Source of the DNA: Terriglobia bacterium
GTDB taxonomy: Bacteria > Acidobacteriota > Terriglobia > UBA7540
Assembly: GCA_030042795.1 (NCBI GenBank)
Contig: JASHYZ010000357.1
Location: 1 to 12,482, forward strand
Direction: 5' to 3'
Length of the DNA: 12,482 nucleotides
The translations under genes and the position numbers were made by a program. Shown here one piece after another: positions 1-6,169 of this stretch; position 1 is the stretch's first letter; each line of letters opens with the position of its first letter. The notes below the pieces were generated by a model that worked only from the letters and a program-made list of their open reading frames with translations, made no database searches and had not been told where the DNA came from.

Positions 1-9
1 CCCGGCATC

Positions 10-1020
10 TTACCCTACGCTGCGAAATAACACCTCCTCGAAAGCCGCCGCATCCTCAAGCTCGAAGCGGGTAGCGCAAGCTAGCACTGGCACGCCCAGC
101 CCGCTGAGATCCAACCCCGCAAGGTTCATCAAGTCCTTTTCGGTTGTCACCAGTGCTGCCATTGACCCGCCGCGTGCGAAGTTAAGATTGCGATAAACGT
201 GATGATCGGGAAACACACTCTCCCGGACGACGTCGAATCCCCACAACCGCAAGTCGCGGAAGAAAGCATCGGGATTGCCAATGCCGCAGAACGCATGCAC
301 GGGGCGATCCACGAACTCGCCGGCCGCTACGGTTGCGCCTCCTGGCGCCGTCAAGTGATCGAGCCGCGTTCGGGTGCGAACAATGGGCACACTCGCATTG
401 ACCGTTCGCACCTTCGCTTCGAGAGGCGTCGGATCCGCCAGTTCCGTTCGCGTGATCACAATGAGTCCGGCGCGAGCCAGCGCAGTGCACGGCTCGCGCT
501 GCAGTCCGGCTGGAAGAAGCTGCCCATCCGAAATGTCTCGCGTGGCGTCAATTGCCACCACATCGAGGTCACGAGCCAGCGCCAGATGCTGAAATCCATC
601 ATCGAGCACAAAGACATCTATCGGGTAATTCGCCGCAATAAGCTCACCGGTGGGGAAACGGTGAGCACTCACTCCGATCGGTACATCGGGAAACAGGCGC
701 GCCAGCCACGCTGCCTCATCACCTACCTCGCGCGGCTCCGGCGCACGGCCAGGCTTCGGCGGGATAACAATCGCGTCGGGTCCTTCCTTGCGCTTGTATC
801 CCCGGATCAGAACAGCCGGCCGGTGGCCGCGCTGGACCAAACGGTCAACCGTCAAGCGCACCAGAGGAGTCTTGCCGGTTCCACCCGCCGTAAGATTGCC
901 GACCGAAACCACGGGCTGAGGGAGCCTTCGTTGGCGCAGCCAGCCTCGACGGTAAGCGGCAGCACGCGCGGTGGCGCCCACGCCGTAAAGACGGCCCAGG
1001 GGGCCGAGAGCAGCACTCAC
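10..1020 (-). CDS. lpxK: Tetraacyldisaccharide 4'-kinase (lipid A 4'-kinase)
   Basis: LpxK phosphorylates the 4' position of the tetraacyldisaccharide 1-phosphate, giving lipid IVA; it works at the cytoplasmic face of the inner membrane just before Kdo addition. The 336-residue protein has the family's usual length. Seen in the sequence: an N-terminal basic/hydrophobic segment, the P-loop GNLTAGGTGKT at residues 41-51, a GDEA motif at 100-103, the hallmark DDGFQH at 140-145, FPDHHVY at 270-276 and VTTEKD at 291-296. The start is a GTG whose bases overlap the TGA stop of waaA (GTGA, 1017-1020), with GAGG about 10 nt upstream inside waaA, so translation is probably coupled. The ORF ends in TAA nine bases from the window edge, so the next gene downstream cannot be seen. 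Confidence 0.96.
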   Translation of the reverse strand: MSAALGPLGRLYGVGATARAAAYRRGWLRQRRLPQPVVSVGNLTAGGTGKTPLVRLTVDRLVQRGHRPAVLIRGYKRKEGPDAIVIPPKPGRAPEPREVGDEAAWLARLFPDVPIGVSAHRFPTGELIAANYPIDVFVLDDGFQHLALARDLDVVAIDATRDISDGQLLPAGLQREPCTALARAGLIVITRTELADPTPLEAKVRTVNASVPIVRTRTRLDHLTAPGGATVAAGEFVDRPVHAFCGIGNPDAFFRDLRLWGFDVVRESVFPDHHVYRNLNFARGGSMAALVTTEKDLMNLAGLDLSGLGVPVLACATRFELEDAAAFEEVLFRSVG

Positions 1021-2354
1021 GAAGCGTGGCCCTCGACAGCAGCCATCTGCAGAGCGGGCTCCTCTTCTAACCAGCAGGCGAGCTGTGCTGTGATCCGCTT
1101 CGTCGCACCCGATCCGTTCTCCAAGAGCCGCTTCGCCCGCTTTCCCATTTCCTCGCGGAGGCGACCGTCTGCGAACAACTCAGACGTGCGTCGCGCGAGA
1201 TCGTCAACATCCTTCACCTGAAAGGCCGCCCCTTCCGCCAGGAACTGCCCAGCGATATCACGAAAGTGCTGCATGTGCACACCGAATAGAACGGGCTTCG
1301 CCCAGAATGCGGGTTCCAGCACGTTGTGGCCACCTGTGGGCACCATGGACCCGCCCACGAAGGCGACGTCGGCAAGCTCAAAGACGCCTGTCAACTCTCC
1401 CAGAGTATCAAGCAGCACGACCTCGGCCTCGGCAAAGCGCACGCCGGGATTCAGCGGGTCAAGCTCGGTGCGCCGCACGAAGCGGCAGCCCCGCTGGCCG
1501 AGCAATTGGGCGACTTCCACGAAACGCTGCGGGTGGCGCGGCGCGAGGATCAGCATCGCACTTGGAAAGCGCTCACGGATTCTGCCCCAGGCTCGCAGCA
1601 CGAGTGGTTCTTCGCCGGCCATCGTGCTGCCCGCTACCAGCACCGGGCCGCGTCCAGCCTGCTCGAGCGCCCGCCGGGCGAGACGAGGAAATTCGCCAAG
1701 CTGGGGCGGTCGCGCGTCGAACTTCAGGTTCCCGGCGACGGAAACCTTCTCCGGAGGCACACCCAATTGCCTAAAGCGGTCAGCGTCCCGCTCGGTTTGA
1801 GCGAATACGACATCGATTGCCGCCAGCGCGTGGCGAAACAAAAACCCGAACCGGCGGTAGCCAATGAAGGAGTGTTCTGAGAGCCGCGCGTTCACCAGTG
1901 CCACCCTTACGCCTCGCTCACTGGCCACAGCCAAGAAATTCGGCCATATCTCCGTTTCGGCAATAATCAGCAACCTCGGCCGCAAGCGGTCAAACACGCG
2001 GTGCGCGGCCCACTTCCAATCCAGAGGAAGATAGAAACGTCCTGCCACTCCGGGAATGCGCGCTTCGCCAACCGCACGGCCGGTGGTCGTGGCGTGACTC
2101 AGATAAATAGGCTGGCTGGGAAAGCGCCGCATGATCTCGCCGACAAGTCCAGCCACGGCCAGAGTCTCGCCGACTGACACGGCGTGTACCCAGATGGTCC
2201 CATCATGCGGCTCTCCGGTGAGTGACTTTGGCAATCGGCCAAGACGTTCGCGCCAGTAGCCTGGCGGCGCACCGCGAAGCCGGTCGCGAATGAGATAATA
2301 CGGAGCCGCCAACAGCGCGGCGACCGTAACCAACAAGCTGTACAGCACTCCCAT
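1017..2354 (-). CDS. waaA: 3-deoxy-D-manno-octulosonic acid (Kdo) transferase
   Basis: WaaA (KdtA, family GT30) transfers Kdo from CMP-Kdo to lipid IVA, starting the LPS inner core at the inner membrane. The 445-residue protein begins with a short membrane anchor (about residues 4-22), then the N-terminal Rossmann domain with VHAVSVGET at 56-64; Glu63 aligns with the catalytic Glu60 of the E. coli enzyme. AETEIWPN lies at 132-139, NARLSEHS at 155-162, and the C-terminal nucleotide-sugar domain holds APRHPQRF at 271-278 and FVGGSMVPTGGHNVLEP at 332-348. All are characteristic of the family. The ATG at 2352-2354 has no strong Shine-Dalgarno sequence. Its stop overlaps the lpxK start, so the two form an operon read waaA then lpxK. 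Whether it adds one or several Kdo units cannot be told from sequence. Confidence 0.96.
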   Translation of the reverse strand: MGVLYSLLVTVAALLAAPYYLIRDRLRGAPPGYWRERLGRLPKSLTGEPHDGTIWVHAVSVGETLAVAGLVGEIMRRFPSQPIYLSHATTTGRAVGEARIPGVAGRFYLPLDWKWAAHRVFDRLRPRLLIIAETEIWPNFLAVASERGVRVALVNARLSEHSFIGYRRFGFLFRHALAAIDVVFAQTERDADRFRQLGVPPEKVSVAGNLKFDARPPQLGEFPRLARRALEQAGRGPVLVAGSTMAGEEPLVLRAWGRIRERFPSAMLILAPRHPQRFVEVAQLLGQRGCRFVRRTELDPLNPGVRFAEAEVVLLDTLGELTGVFELADVAFVGGSMVPTGGHNVLEPAFWAKPVLFGVHMQHFRDIAGQFLAEGAAFQVKDVDDLARRTSELFADGRLREEMGKRAKRLLENGSGATKRITAQLACWLEEEPALQMAAVEGHAS

Positions 2355-2387
2355 ACCAGCCAGCGCCTGACTCGCACGGACGGGCTG

Positions 2388-2417
2388 AGTATAGCACGCG
2401 CACCCTGCCGGCTTCAG
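2388..2417 (-). promoter_or_regulatory. Candidate waaA-lpxK promoter
   Basis: On the minus strand a good -10 hexamer TATACT lies at 2393-2388, placing transcription start near 2380, about 26 nt before the waaA ATG. The best -35 match is CTGAAG (2417-2412) with 18-nt spacing, only three of six bases of TTGACA. It is the only convincing -10 close to the gene, but the match is partial and no experimental support exists. Confidence 0.4.
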
Positions 2418-2473
2418 TCTGATCTGCCTAGGCTAGCTATGTTCAAGACCCGTGCGTGTCCGTCTGAAAGCTC

Positions 2474-2502
2474 GTCCTGAGGACCGGAAGCCGGCCTTCC
2501 GG
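2474..2502. repeat. Two adjacent GC-rich hairpins
   Basis: GTCCT-G-AGGAC (2474-2484) is immediately followed by, and shares its last base with, CCGGAAG-CCGGC-CTTCCGG (2484-2502), a 7-bp stem with a 5-nt loop. No T-tract follows on either strand, so a Rho-independent terminator is unlikely. They could be a folded element in the waaA leader region or part of a dispersed repeat. Confidence 0.45.
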
Positions 2503-2641
2503 AACCGACGCTTGATGAGCAGATAGGAGGAGGACAGCGCGGGATGGCTTTAAGCGTCTGCCTCGGAAGTTCGCCCATCGCCGATCCGTAAAAGGGGCTT
2601 GCTGATTCTACAGGGGTTGTGCGGCTCACGTTAGAACGAGA

Positions 2642-2721
2642 CTCGGGTTCGTTTTAGGTTCGTTTTAGGTTCGTTTTTCCGCACTTCTATTGATTCTAAA
2701 CAACTTCTCGGGTTCGTTTTT
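2642..2721. repeat. Array of 11-bp direct repeats, GGTTCGTTTTA
   Basis: Three head-to-tail copies of GGTTCGTTTT(A/T) occupy 2646-2656, 2657-2667 and 2668-2678, and a fourth copy lies at 2711-2721. The first and fourth copies share an exact 14-bp block, CTCGGGTTCGTTTT (2642-2655 and 2707-2720). The 11-bp period is about one helical turn, so a protein could bind all tandem copies on one face of the DNA. The function is unknown; slipped-strand expansion is the simple alternative. Confidence 0.7.
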
Positions 2722-2734
2722 GCATTTAGGGCAT

Positions 2735-2748
2735 ACCCCCCGGGGGGT
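2735..2748. repeat. Perfect 14-bp palindrome A-C6-G6-T
   Basis: ACCCCCCGGGGGGT is a perfect dyad, followed by a CTGGC-AGGCC-GCCAG hairpin at 2756-2770. With no spacer between the arms it would make a poor RNA terminator loop. It may be a protein site or a chance GC-rich dyad; it lies about 150 bp downstream of the NUDIX stop codon on the minus strand. Confidence 0.4.
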
Positions 2749-2894
2749 GTCCCAACTGGCAGGCCGCCAGCCAGGCAAGAGGCAAGTGCCGAGAGGCAAA
2801 ATGACACAAGTCCGAAGCGTTTGCCGCAGCCTGCCAGGGCCCAACGGTGGGACGACGCGGCTCCGGCCCGGAGTGGCGGCCCTGCGCGAATTCA

Positions 2895-3362
2895 TCAAGC
2901 CCTCTCCATAACGAATTCCTGAAGTCGCGAGATCAGCTCGACCTGCGCCGGATTGATCTTGCGCTTGGCCTCATCGACGGGAAAGAATGCGGCGCGATCC
3001 ACCTCCGGAAATACCTGCTGCTTGCCGGACCGTGGCGGCCACTCGATTGTGAACGAGTTGCTCTTGATCCCCGCCGGGTCACAATCACCTTCGAGCGCCC
3101 AGGCCCGCACAACCTTGCCGGCCTTTTGCGTAATCGTGCCCAAGGGAATGAAGTCACCGCTGGGCGAAAAGCCCAATTCCTCTTGAAACTCACGCCAGGC
3201 GGCGGCGAGCTGGTCCTCTTCTGCTTCGACTTCCCCCTTGGGGATCGTCCACGCTCCGGACTCCTTGTGAGCCCAGAACGGGCCGCCGGGATGCACGAGC
3301 AGCACTTGCAGGACTCCGTCCAGCACCCGATACAGCACCAGCCCGGCACTTGATTTCGGCAT
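2895..3362 (-). CDS. NUDIX hydrolase (COG4119-like NTP pyrophosphohydrolase)
   Basis: Cytosolic NUDIX enzymes cleave nucleoside diphosphates linked to another group, using Mg2+ held by the Nudix box. The 155-residue protein shows a perfect box, G-x5-E-x7-R-E-F-Q-E-E-L-G-F, at residues 43-65, with Glu58, Glu61 and Glu62 as the metal ligands expected for the family. The N-terminus (MPKSSAGLVLYR) and HPGGPFWAHK at 24-33 match the small COG4119 group of predicted NTP pyrophosphohydrolases; the true substrate is not predictable. A -10-like TATACT ends only 6 nt before the ATG and no Shine-Dalgarno sequence is present, so a leaderless transcript is plausible. It is probably a single-gene unit: waaA lies 540 bp downstream and the upstream side is occupied by a MITE-like element. 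Confidence 0.92.
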   Translation of the reverse strand: MPKSSAGLVLYRVLDGVLQVLLVHPGGPFWAHKESGAWTIPKGEVEAEEDQLAAAWREFQEELGFSPSGDFIPLGTITQKAGKVVRAWALEGDCDPAGIKSNSFTIEWPPRSGKQQVFPEVDRAAFFPVDEAKRKINPAQVELISRLQEFVMERA

Positions 3363-3368
3363 AGGCTA

Positions 3369-3374
3369 AGTATA
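3369..3374 (-). promoter_or_regulatory. -10 box of the NUDIX gene (possible leaderless start)
   Basis: TATACT on the minus strand ends 6 nt before the NUDIX ATG (3362-3360), so transcription would begin at or next to the A of the start codon. The -35 position with 17-nt spacing falls on 3392-3397, which is inside the left target duplication of the MITE-like element and reads GCGCCG, unlike TTGACA. The -10 alone is suggestive. Confidence 0.4.
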
Positions 3375-3391
3375 ACGCGCAAGAAGAATAA

Positions 3392-3569
3392 CGGCGCATT
3401 GGCAGTGGGTCAGTCTCAATTCTTTCTCGGCCATGTTCCCCCTGTCATTCCCGCGAAGGCGGGAATCCACATCGGAGAGAGCGCCTTACAGCCTGGATTC
3501 CCGCTTGCGCGGGAATGACAGGTAACGAAATGCTGGAGAGAACTCAAACTGACCCACTCCCGGCGCATT
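3392..3569. mobile_element. MITE-like element with terminal inverted repeats and 9-bp target duplication
   Basis: A 160-bp non-coding element (3401-3560) is flanked by an exact 9-bp direct repeat, CGGCGCATT, at 3392-3400 and 3561-3569, as left by transposition. Its ends are inverted repeats: GGCAGTGGGTCAGT at the left and, read from the right, GGAGTGGGTCAGT. The similarity continues inward and includes a 29-bp inner inverted repeat. It contains no transposase, so it would need one supplied in trans. It lies between the divergent NUDIX and permease genes. The transposase family is not identifiable from the ends alone. Confidence 0.8.
3441..3522. repeat. Paired inverted REP units (REPIN-like core of the MITE)
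   Basis: The left arm (3441-3469) begins CCTGTCATTCCCGCG and ends GGAATCCA; the right arm (3494-3522) is its reverse complement with two mismatches in 29 bp. Each arm also folds on itself (CCCGC-GAAG-GCGGG and CCCGC-TTGC-GCGGG). This GTCATTCCCGCG...GCGGGAATCC motif is a well-known type of dispersed bacterial extragenic palindrome, and here it forms the centre of the larger element. Confidence 0.85.
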
Positions 3570-3649
3570 CTCCGCCTTGCTACGCTCCCTGGCGCGCTGC
3601 CCGGCGTTCCATACACTCGTTGCTGTTTATGGCCCGTTCTCCGACCGCC

Positions 3650-3681
3650 TATAGTAAAGTTAAAAAAAGCCAACGAGTTGG
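3650..3681 (+). promoter_or_regulatory. Candidate control region of the permease gene
   Basis: A -10-like TATAGT lies at 3650-3655, 37 nt before the ATG chosen for the permease; no good -35 is seen. A palindrome CCAAC-GA-GTTGG covers 3670-3681, and its half ACTCGTTG recurs inverted at 3615-3622. The dyad may be an operator just after the promoter or an mRNA hairpin just before the ribosome-binding site. Support is weak. Confidence 0.3.
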
Positions 3682-3692
3682 CCGAGGAACGA

Positions 3693-6125
3693 ATGCGGAC
3701 GCGCTTCGAAGACCTAAGGCGCAGTTTGAGACAGCTTGGAAGAAGTCCCGGGCTCGCTGTGGTGGCGGGTGTGGCACTGGCGCTTGGGATCAGCGGCAAC
3801 ACCGCCATCTTCAGTGTTGTCAACGGCGTGCTGCTGCGGCCTTTACCTTATCCGGAGCCTGAGCGGCTGGTGATGCTTTATGAGCGCACGCCGGACTTCA
3901 GCCGCGCCGACGTGTCCTATCCAAATTTTCAGGACTGGAGGCGCGACAACCAGTCTTTTGCAGGTATGGCAGCCGTTCGCGGCGGCGACTTTGTTCTCAC
4001 AGGATCAGGTGAGCCCGAGCGCCTTTTGGGCGAGTGGACTTCAGCGAGCCTCTTCTCAGTCCTGGGCGTCCGGCCGCTGCTCGGCGTCACCTTTCCGCCC
4101 GACGCCGATGTTTCCGGCGCCACGCCAGTGGTGTTGCTCAGTTATGGATTCTGGCAACGCCGGTTTGGGTCTGATCGAAAGCTGATCGGAAAATCGCTGA
4201 CTCTGAATGGCAAGAACTTTACGGTACTGGGAATTCTTCCGGCGGATTTTAGGTTTCGATCGCGCGCTGACCTCTACGTCCCCATCGGCAATTGGGACGC
4301 GGGAATCCTCAACGATCGTGAAATCCGCTCGGGGCTTCGAGTGATGGGACGTTTGAAGCCAGGCGTTTCGGCAGCCGCGGCGCAGGCCGAAATGGACGCT
4401 ATCGCCCGACGGCTCGCCGCCGCATACCCTAAGGCGGATGGCAGCCGCGGAATAACCGTGGTGTCGATGAGAGACGACATCACCGGAAACATTAGGCCCA
4501 CCCTGCTCCTGCTGTTCGGCGCCGTCGGCTTCGTGCTACTGATCGCCTGCGCCAATGTCGCCAACCTGCTGCTTGCTCGCTCGGTGGCGCGACGGCGCGA
4601 ATTTGCGATTCGAACGGCACTAGGGGCCAGCCGGTGGCGCGTGGTGCGTCAGCTCTTGACGGAGAGCGTCCTGCTGGCGGTGGCCGCAGGCGCTGCCGGA
4701 TTGCTGCTTGCGGTTTGGGGAACACACTTGGTGCTTGCCGCCATGCCCGCGAGCTTGCCGCGCCGCCAAGAAGTAGGCTTGGACATTAACGTGCTCCTCT
4801 TCACGCTGCTGGTTTCGATTGTCACCGGCATCTTATTCGGGCTTGCCCCAGCATTCCAAGGTTCGCGCGTGAACCCTCAGGAAGTCCTCAAGGAAGGCGC
4901 TAAGGGCGCTGGAGGGGGACGCCACCGTGCAGAACGCGTCTTTGTGGCATTACAAGTGGGATTGGCTCTGGTCTTGCTCGAGGGCGCCGGCCTCATGATG
5001 CAGAGCATTTGGCGGCTCTGGCGTGTGGATCCGGGTTTTGATCCCCACAATATTTTGACAATGCAGATTGCGCTCTCACCGGACGTTGTCGGGGATCCCC
5101 CAAAGGTACGGAGTTCCTATCGAGGATTACTCGAACGCGTCCGAGTGACATCAGGAGTGCAGGCCGCGGCGATCACACAACTGCTGCCTCTCAGCGAGAG
5201 TGATAGCGAGGTGGCATTATGGCCTGGCCGCGGCCCCGAGCCACCGCCGGAACAAGTCTCGCAGTCCTTGTGCTACTTCGTTACTCCGGACTATCCGCGC
5301 GTGATGAGCCTGCCTCTGCTGCGGGGCCGATTCTTCGATGATCGCGATGGTACTTCCACGCCGCACGTCGTGGTGATTGACGATGTGTTGGCGCATGACC
5401 TGTTTTCGGGTGAGGAACCGCTTGGCCGGCGCATCACGATGGAATTCCTGGGCCAAGCCGAGATTATCGGAGTAGTCGGGCATGTGAAGCATTGGGGCCT
5501 GGATACGGACGATACGGCCAAAGTGAGAAACGAGCTTTACTTTCCTTTCTGGCAGGTCTCTGACGACTGGATTCGGCTCGCTGGTGCGGGGTTAACCCTG
5601 GTGCTTCGGACGGAATCGGACCCCAGGAGCCTGATTCCTGCCGTGAGGCATCAGGTGGGTGGTGCCGTGCAGGATCAACCGGCATATAACATCCAAACCA
5701 TGGACGAGATGATTGCCCGCTCGGTCGCGGAGCGGCGGTTCGCGTTGCTTTTGCTCACTATCTTTGCATCGACGGCGCTGATTCTGGCTGCCGTCGGCGT
5801 CTACGGCGTAATGTCATACTCAGTGACTCGACGTACGCAGGAATTAGGCGTAAGGATGGCGTTAGGCGCCACGAGGAGCAGCGTGCTAAAACTCGTGCTG
5901 AAGGAAGGAATGACCGTCGCCTTGGTAGGAATGGCGATGGGCGTGGGGGCGGCGGTAGGCCTGGCCCGGCTCATGTCCAGCTTGCTTTACGGCGTGCACC
6001 CGGCCGACCCCTTCACTCTGACGACCGTGGCCCTTGCCCTTGCTGCGGTTTCCTGGCTGGCCACATATTTTCCCGCACGGCGAGCCACACGCGTGGACCC
6101 AGTGGTGGCTCTGCGCTGCGAGTAG
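3693..6125 (+). CDS. ADOP-type ABC transporter permease (MacB/FtsX-like)
   Basis: The protein is a large inner-membrane permease of the MacB/FtsX superfamily, of the 'acidobacterial duplicated orphan permease' type: two MacB periplasmic-core plus FtsX modules fused in one chain. From the ATG it has 810 residues. Visible parts are TM1 (about 20-47, ending GNTAIFSVVNGVLLRPLPYP), a periplasmic domain (about 55-260), TM2-4 (269-294, 323-352, 366-389), TM5 (414-440), a second periplasmic domain (about 445-675) and TM6-8 (683-712, 738-766, 775-793). The cytoplasmic motifs RTALGASRWRVVRQLL and RMALGATRSSVLKLVL mark the duplicated FtsX units. A TTG start at 3678 is possible, but GAGG at 3684-3687 favours ATG 3693. 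No ATP-binding subunit is adjacent, as is usual for this family; the substrate is unknown. It converges on the efflux-channel gene with 44 bp between stops. Confidence 0.93.
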   Translation: MRTRFEDLRRSLRQLGRSPGLAVVAGVALALGISGNTAIFSVVNGVLLRPLPYPEPERLVMLYERTPDFSRADVSYPNFQDWRRDNQSFAGMAAVRGGDFVLTGSGEPERLLGEWTSASLFSVLGVRPLLGVTFPPDADVSGATPVVLLSYGFWQRRFGSDRKLIGKSLTLNGKNFTVLGILPADFRFRSRADLYVPIGNWDAGILNDREIRSGLRVMGRLKPGVSAAAAQAEMDAIARRLAAAYPKADGSRGITVVSMRDDITGNIRPTLLLLFGAVGFVLLIACANVANLLLARSVARRREFAIRTALGASRWRVVRQLLTESVLLAVAAGAAGLLLAVWGTHLVLAAMPASLPRRQEVGLDINVLLFTLLVSIVTGILFGLAPAFQGSRVNPQEVLKEGAKGAGGGRHRAERVFVALQVGLALVLLEGAGLMMQSIWRLWRVDPGFDPHNILTMQIALSPDVVGDPPKVRSSYRGLLERVRVTSGVQAAAITQLLPLSESDSEVALWPGRGPEPPPEQVSQSLCYFVTPDYPRVMSLPLLRGRFFDDRDGTSTPHVVVIDDVLAHDLFSGEEPLGRRITMEFLGQAEIIGVVGHVKHWGLDTDDTAKVRNELYFPFWQVSDDWIRLAGAGLTLVLRTESDPRSLIPAVRHQVGGAVQDQPAYNIQTMDEMIARSVAERRFALLLLTIFASTALILAAVGVYGVMSYSVTRRTQELGVRMALGATRSSVLKLVLKEGMTVALVGMAMGVGAAVGLARLMSSLLYGVHPADPFTLTTVALALAAVSWLATYFPARRATRVDPVVALRCE

Positions 6126-6169
6126 ACGCATTCTGTACCACAATGATGTCGCCGGGCCGCACACACGCA

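Larger units (their letters stand above)
2355..2894. other. Gene-free interval between NUDIX gene and waaA
   Basis: No coding sequence is convincing here. The largest frame, 71 codons at 2414-2629 on the minus strand, has low-complexity, unrecognised translation. The interval holds a waaA promoter candidate, tandem 11-bp repeats, a C6G6 palindrome (2735-2748), a CTGGC/GCCAG hairpin (2756-2770) and two adjacent hairpins at 2474-2502. Its length and structure would fit regulatory DNA, a dispersed repeat remnant or a small RNA, and the sequence alone does not decide between these. Confidence 0.6.

Noticed and set aside
199..1221. Open frame of 340 codons on the plus strand
   Set aside because: It lies antisense to lpxK and the waaA end, both of which carry unmistakable family motifs; its translation is Arg/Ser-rich with no recognisable domain.
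1273..1880. Three overlapping plus-strand frames of 155-184 codons
   Set aside because: They are antisense to waaA in GC-rich DNA, overlap each other and have low-complexity translations.
2462..2520. Hammerhead-like ribozyme (CTGA...GAGG pieces near hairpins)
   Set aside because: The conserved CUGAUGA and GAAA core elements are not present in the right order on either strand.
2414..2629. 71-codon minus-strand frame
   Set aside because: No homology I recognise, Ser/Pro-rich, spans the paired hairpins; more likely non-coding or repeat-derived.
2646..2721. CRISPR array
   Set aside because: The 11-bp units are tandem without spacers, far too short for CRISPR repeats, and no cas gene is present.
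6126..6169. Bidirectional terminator between the convergent permease and channel genes
   Set aside because: The 44 bp contain no convincing stem followed by a T-tract on either strand.
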